Assembly (NCBI GenBank): GCA_017160915.1 | Contig: JACAWG010000078.1 | Span: 1 to 37,325, forward strand | Source: Aggregatibacter actinomycetemcomitans | Lineage (GTDB): Bacteria > Pseudomonadota > Gammaproteobacteria > Enterobacterales > Pasteurellaceae | Length of the DNA stretch: 37,325 nucleotides | Direction: 5' to 3' | Shown: piece after piece, positions 35,434 to 37,325 of the stretch | Layout of the letters: every line of letters begins with the position of its first letter | How positions within the stretch are numbered: position 1 is the stretch's first letter | The notes under the pieces: generated by a model | The model's database searches: none | Told to the model about the DNA's origin: nothing | The model's input: only the letters and a program-made list of their open reading frames with translations | Translations under genes and position numbers: made by a program

Positions 35434-36447
35434 ATGAATACGACCATCGCCGATTCCCCTATCACCGTGCTGGGTGCCGGTTCTTTCGGTACGGCATTGG
35501 CTATCGCTTTTTCACGCAACGGGCATTCCACCTATCTGTGGGGACATAACCCGGCAAAAATGCGCCAACTTCAGACAGATCGCCAAAATAACGCATTTTT
35601 ACCCGATATTCCGTTTCCTTCATCTTTGACTATTGAAGCCGATTTAAGCAAGGCGATTCAAGCCTCAAAGGATTTATTACTTGCCGTGCCGAGCCATTGC
35701 TTCGGCGAAATTCTCGATGAAATTCGACCGCACTTATGCCCCGATCATCGTATTGTATGGGCAACCAAAGGCTTGGAGAGGGATACCGGGCGTTTACTGG
35801 AAGAGGTAATTAAAGAAAAATTTGGCGAACAATACCCGCTGGCGGTGCTTTCCGGTCCGACTTTTGCCAAAGAACTGGCTTCCGGCTTGCCCACCGCCAT
35901 TACGCTGGCGTCCGATAACGAAGCCTTTGCCCGACAATTTCAGGCACGCATTCACTGTAGTAAACATTTTCGGGTTTATATCAATAACGATATGCTCGGC
36001 GTACAACTGGGCGGCGCGATTAAAAACGTCATTGCCATCGGTGCTGGCATTTCCGACGGCATGGGTTTCGGTGCCAATGCCAGAACGGCGTTAATTACCC
36101 GTGGCATTGCGGAAATATCCCGTTTAGGCGCCGCACTTGGCGCTAATCCGAATACGTTCATGGGAATGTCCGGCTTAGGCGATTTGGTGCTGACCTGCAC
36201 CGATAACCAATCACGCAACCGCCGTTTCGGTATCATGCTCGGGCAAGGCGTTTCGGCGCAAGAGGCGATGGAAAATATCGGGCAAGTAGTGGAAGGCTTT
36301 TATAACACCAAAGAAGCTCATTTATTGGCGCAACGGCACAACATCGAAATGCCCATCACCGAACAAATTTATCAAGTGCTGTTCTGCGGCAAAGCGGCAA
36401 AAGACGCCGCCGTGAATTTATTAGGCAGAGAACGTAAAGGGGAATAA
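35434..36447 (+). CDS. gpsA: Glycerol-3-phosphate dehydrogenase [NAD(P)+] GpsA
   Basis: Reduces dihydroxyacetone phosphate to sn-glycerol 3-phosphate for phospholipid synthesis. The 337 residues start with a Rossmann motif ([14 protein letters not shown]) and include the catalytic Lys in [21 protein letters not shown] and the [16 protein letters not shown] segment. Two ATG codons adjoin, at 35431 and 35434; AAGGAG is three or six bases away, so the second is better spaced. Two bases separate it from cysE. One uptake sequence (35727). Confidence 0.95.
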   Translation: MNTTIADSPITVLGAGSFGTALAIAFSRNGHSTYLWGHNPAKMRQLQTDRQNNAFLPDIPFPSSLTIEADLSKAIQASKDLLLAVPSHCFGEILDEIRPHLCPDHRIVWATKGLERDTGRLLEEVIKEKFGEQYPLAVLSGPTFAKELASGLPTAITLASDNEAFARQFQARIHCSKHFRVYINNDMLGVQLGGAIKNVIAIGAGISDGMGFGANARTALITRGIAEISRLGAALGANPNTFMGMSGLGDLVLTCTDNQSRNRRFGIMLGQGVSAQEAMENIGQVVEGFYNTKEAHLLAQRHNIEMPITEQIYQVLFCGKAAKDAAVNLLGRERKGE

Positions 36448-36449
36448 TC

Positions 36450-37247
36450 ATGTCATTAGAAGTTTGGCAAAATATTCGTCAGGAAGCGAAACAGCTCGTC
36501 GATAACGAGCCTATGCTTGCCAGTTTTTTTCATTCGACGATCTTAAAACATCACAATTTAGGCAGTGCATTAAGCTACATTTTAGCCAATAAATTAGCCA
36601 ATACGATTATGCCCGCCATCGCGTTACGTGAAATTATCGAAGAAACCTATCAGGCAAAACCCAGCATTATCGAATGCGCCGCCTGCGACATCATAGCTGT
36701 GCGTCAACGTGACCCGGCGGTTGAACTATTATCCACGCCGTTGCTTTATTTAAAAGGCTTTCACGCTCTACAAAGTTATCGCATCACCCATTATTTATGG
36801 CAACAAAACCGCAAAGCCCTGGCGATTTATCTGCAAAACCAAATTTCCGTCGCGTTTGACGTGGATATTCACCCCGCGGCAAAAATCGGGCACGGCATTA
36901 TGTTTGACCATGCCACCGGCATTGTGGTGGGCGAAACCTCGGTCATTGAAAATAATGTATCGATTTTACAAGGGGTTACTTTAGGCGGAACGGGCAAAGA
37001 ATCCGGTGATCGGCATCCAAAAGTGCGCGAAGGCGTAATGATCGGCGCCGGCGCAAAAATTTTAGGCAACATTGAAGTGGGAAAATATGCTAAAATCGGC
37101 GCCAATTCCGTAGTGTTGCAACCGGTGCCGGAATATGCCACCGCAGCGGGTGTGCCTGCACGAATCATTGGTAAAGATAAAGATGCCAAACCGGCATTTG
37201 ATATGAACCAAAACTTTATTGATCTTGGTATGGAACTGAATATCTGA
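36450..37247 (+). CDS. cysE: Serine O-acetyltransferase CysE
   Basis: Acetylates serine with acetyl-CoA, the first committed step of cysteine synthesis. The 265 residues have an N-terminal helical domain (about 1-140) and a left-handed beta-helix of hexapeptide repeats (about 145-250) with the DHATGIVVGETSVIE active-site segment. The C terminus ends LGMELNI; the terminal Ile is the known docking residue for CysK in the cysteine synthase complex, and H. influenzae CysE ends similarly. It is 2 bp after gpsA. ATG is preceded by AAAGGGGAA inside gpsA. Confidence 0.96.
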   Translation: MSLEVWQNIRQEAKQLVDNEPMLASFFHSTILKHHNLGSALSYILANKLANTIMPAIALREIIEETYQAKPSIIECAACDIIAVRQRDPAVELLSTPLLYLKGFHALQSYRITHYLWQQNRKALAIYLQNQISVAFDVDIHPAAKIGHGIMFDHATGIVVGETSVIENNVSILQGVTLGGTGKESGDRHPKVREGVMIGAGAKILGNIEVGKYAKIGANSVVLQPVPEYATAAGVPARIIGKDKDAKPAFDMNQNFIDLGMELNI

Positions 37248-37286
37248 TTTCCATTATTAAATCAAAAACACCGTAAAAATGACTCA

Positions 37287-37322
37287 CAATCGAATCAAGT
37301 TCGATTGTTCGCCCCGATGGGG
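37287..37322. other. Two adjacent hairpins after cysE
   Basis: CAATCGAA-TCAAG-TTCGATTG (37287-37307) and CCCC-GAT-GGGG (37312-37322) follow cysE by 40 bp. No T-run is visible before the window ends, so a terminator is possible but unproven. Confidence 0.4.
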
Positions 37323-37325
37323 TCG

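Larger units (their letters stand above)
2751..35735. repeat. DNA uptake signal sequences (Hin-type, about 28 exact copies)
   Basis: Exact AAGTGCGGT or ACCGCACTT begins at 2751, 4413, 4436, 4468, 5131, 5468, 6421, 8514, 8545, 8786, 10589, 11481, 11694, 12543, 12945, 13103, 13683, 15657, 16013, 24276, 27299, 29084, 29131, 30608, 31576, 31761, 32380 and 35727. These are the motifs preferred by the Pasteurellaceae competence system. Several occur as inverted pairs that double as terminators. Counted by eye, so one or two may be missed. Confidence 0.93.

Overview
The window reads as a Pasteurellaceae chromosome, most likely Aggregatibacter or a close relative. The Haemophilus-type DNA uptake signal (AAGTGCGGT or its complement) occurs exactly about 28 times by my count, against about 0.3 expected by chance in 37 kb on both strands. 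Gene order (yibN-secB-gpsA-cysE, sdhE next to rpoE-rseABC, cydDC, selAB) and protein sequences also fit this family. I see no rRNA, tRNA, IS element, prophage or CRISPR array.

Layout. 0.2-8.5 kb, almost all minus strand: an orphan OppA-like peptide-binding protein, an SDR oxidoreductase, a secreted tannase-family esterase, mobB, the sigma-E envelope-stress operon rpoE-rseA-rseB-rseC with a near-consensus sigma-E promoter, sdhE, and an EmrE-like SMR pump. 8.5-16.1 kb: proS, then selA-selB (selenocysteine incorporation) with a DUF3298-type lipoprotein, an MgtC/SapB membrane protein and rluE. 16.2-22.3 kb: one 2006-residue trimeric autotransporter adhesin. 22.6-24.2 kb: an NSS-family Na+ symporter with a 30-residue MetS-like partner. 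24.3-28.0 kb, minus strand: a four-gene operon with an unrecognised protein that has a ribbon-helix-helix-like N terminus, a PspA/IM30 protein, a YqiJ-like OB-fold membrane protein and a YqiK-like flotillin. 28.2-29.1 kb: an exported TIM-barrel protein with clan GH-A catalytic glutamates. 29.1-34.1 kb, minus strand: cydC, cydD and dcuB. 34.4-37.2 kb: yibN, secB, gpsA and cysE.

Two envelope-maintenance modules dominate: sigma-E with its Rse regulators, and the PspA/flotillin operon. Anaerobic physiology is represented by dcuB (with a CRP site upstream), cydDC, mobB and selAB. Host-niche functions are represented by the giant adhesin, the tannase and the putative glycosidase.

The most interesting points are the PspA/flotillin operon, whose first gene may be a built-in repressor acting at a palindrome just after the -10 box, and the adhesin stalk. 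The stalk holds 181 uninterrupted alanine heptads in a single register, resembles lambda-type phage side-tail-fibre sequence, and contains duplications that are all exact multiples of 21 bp.
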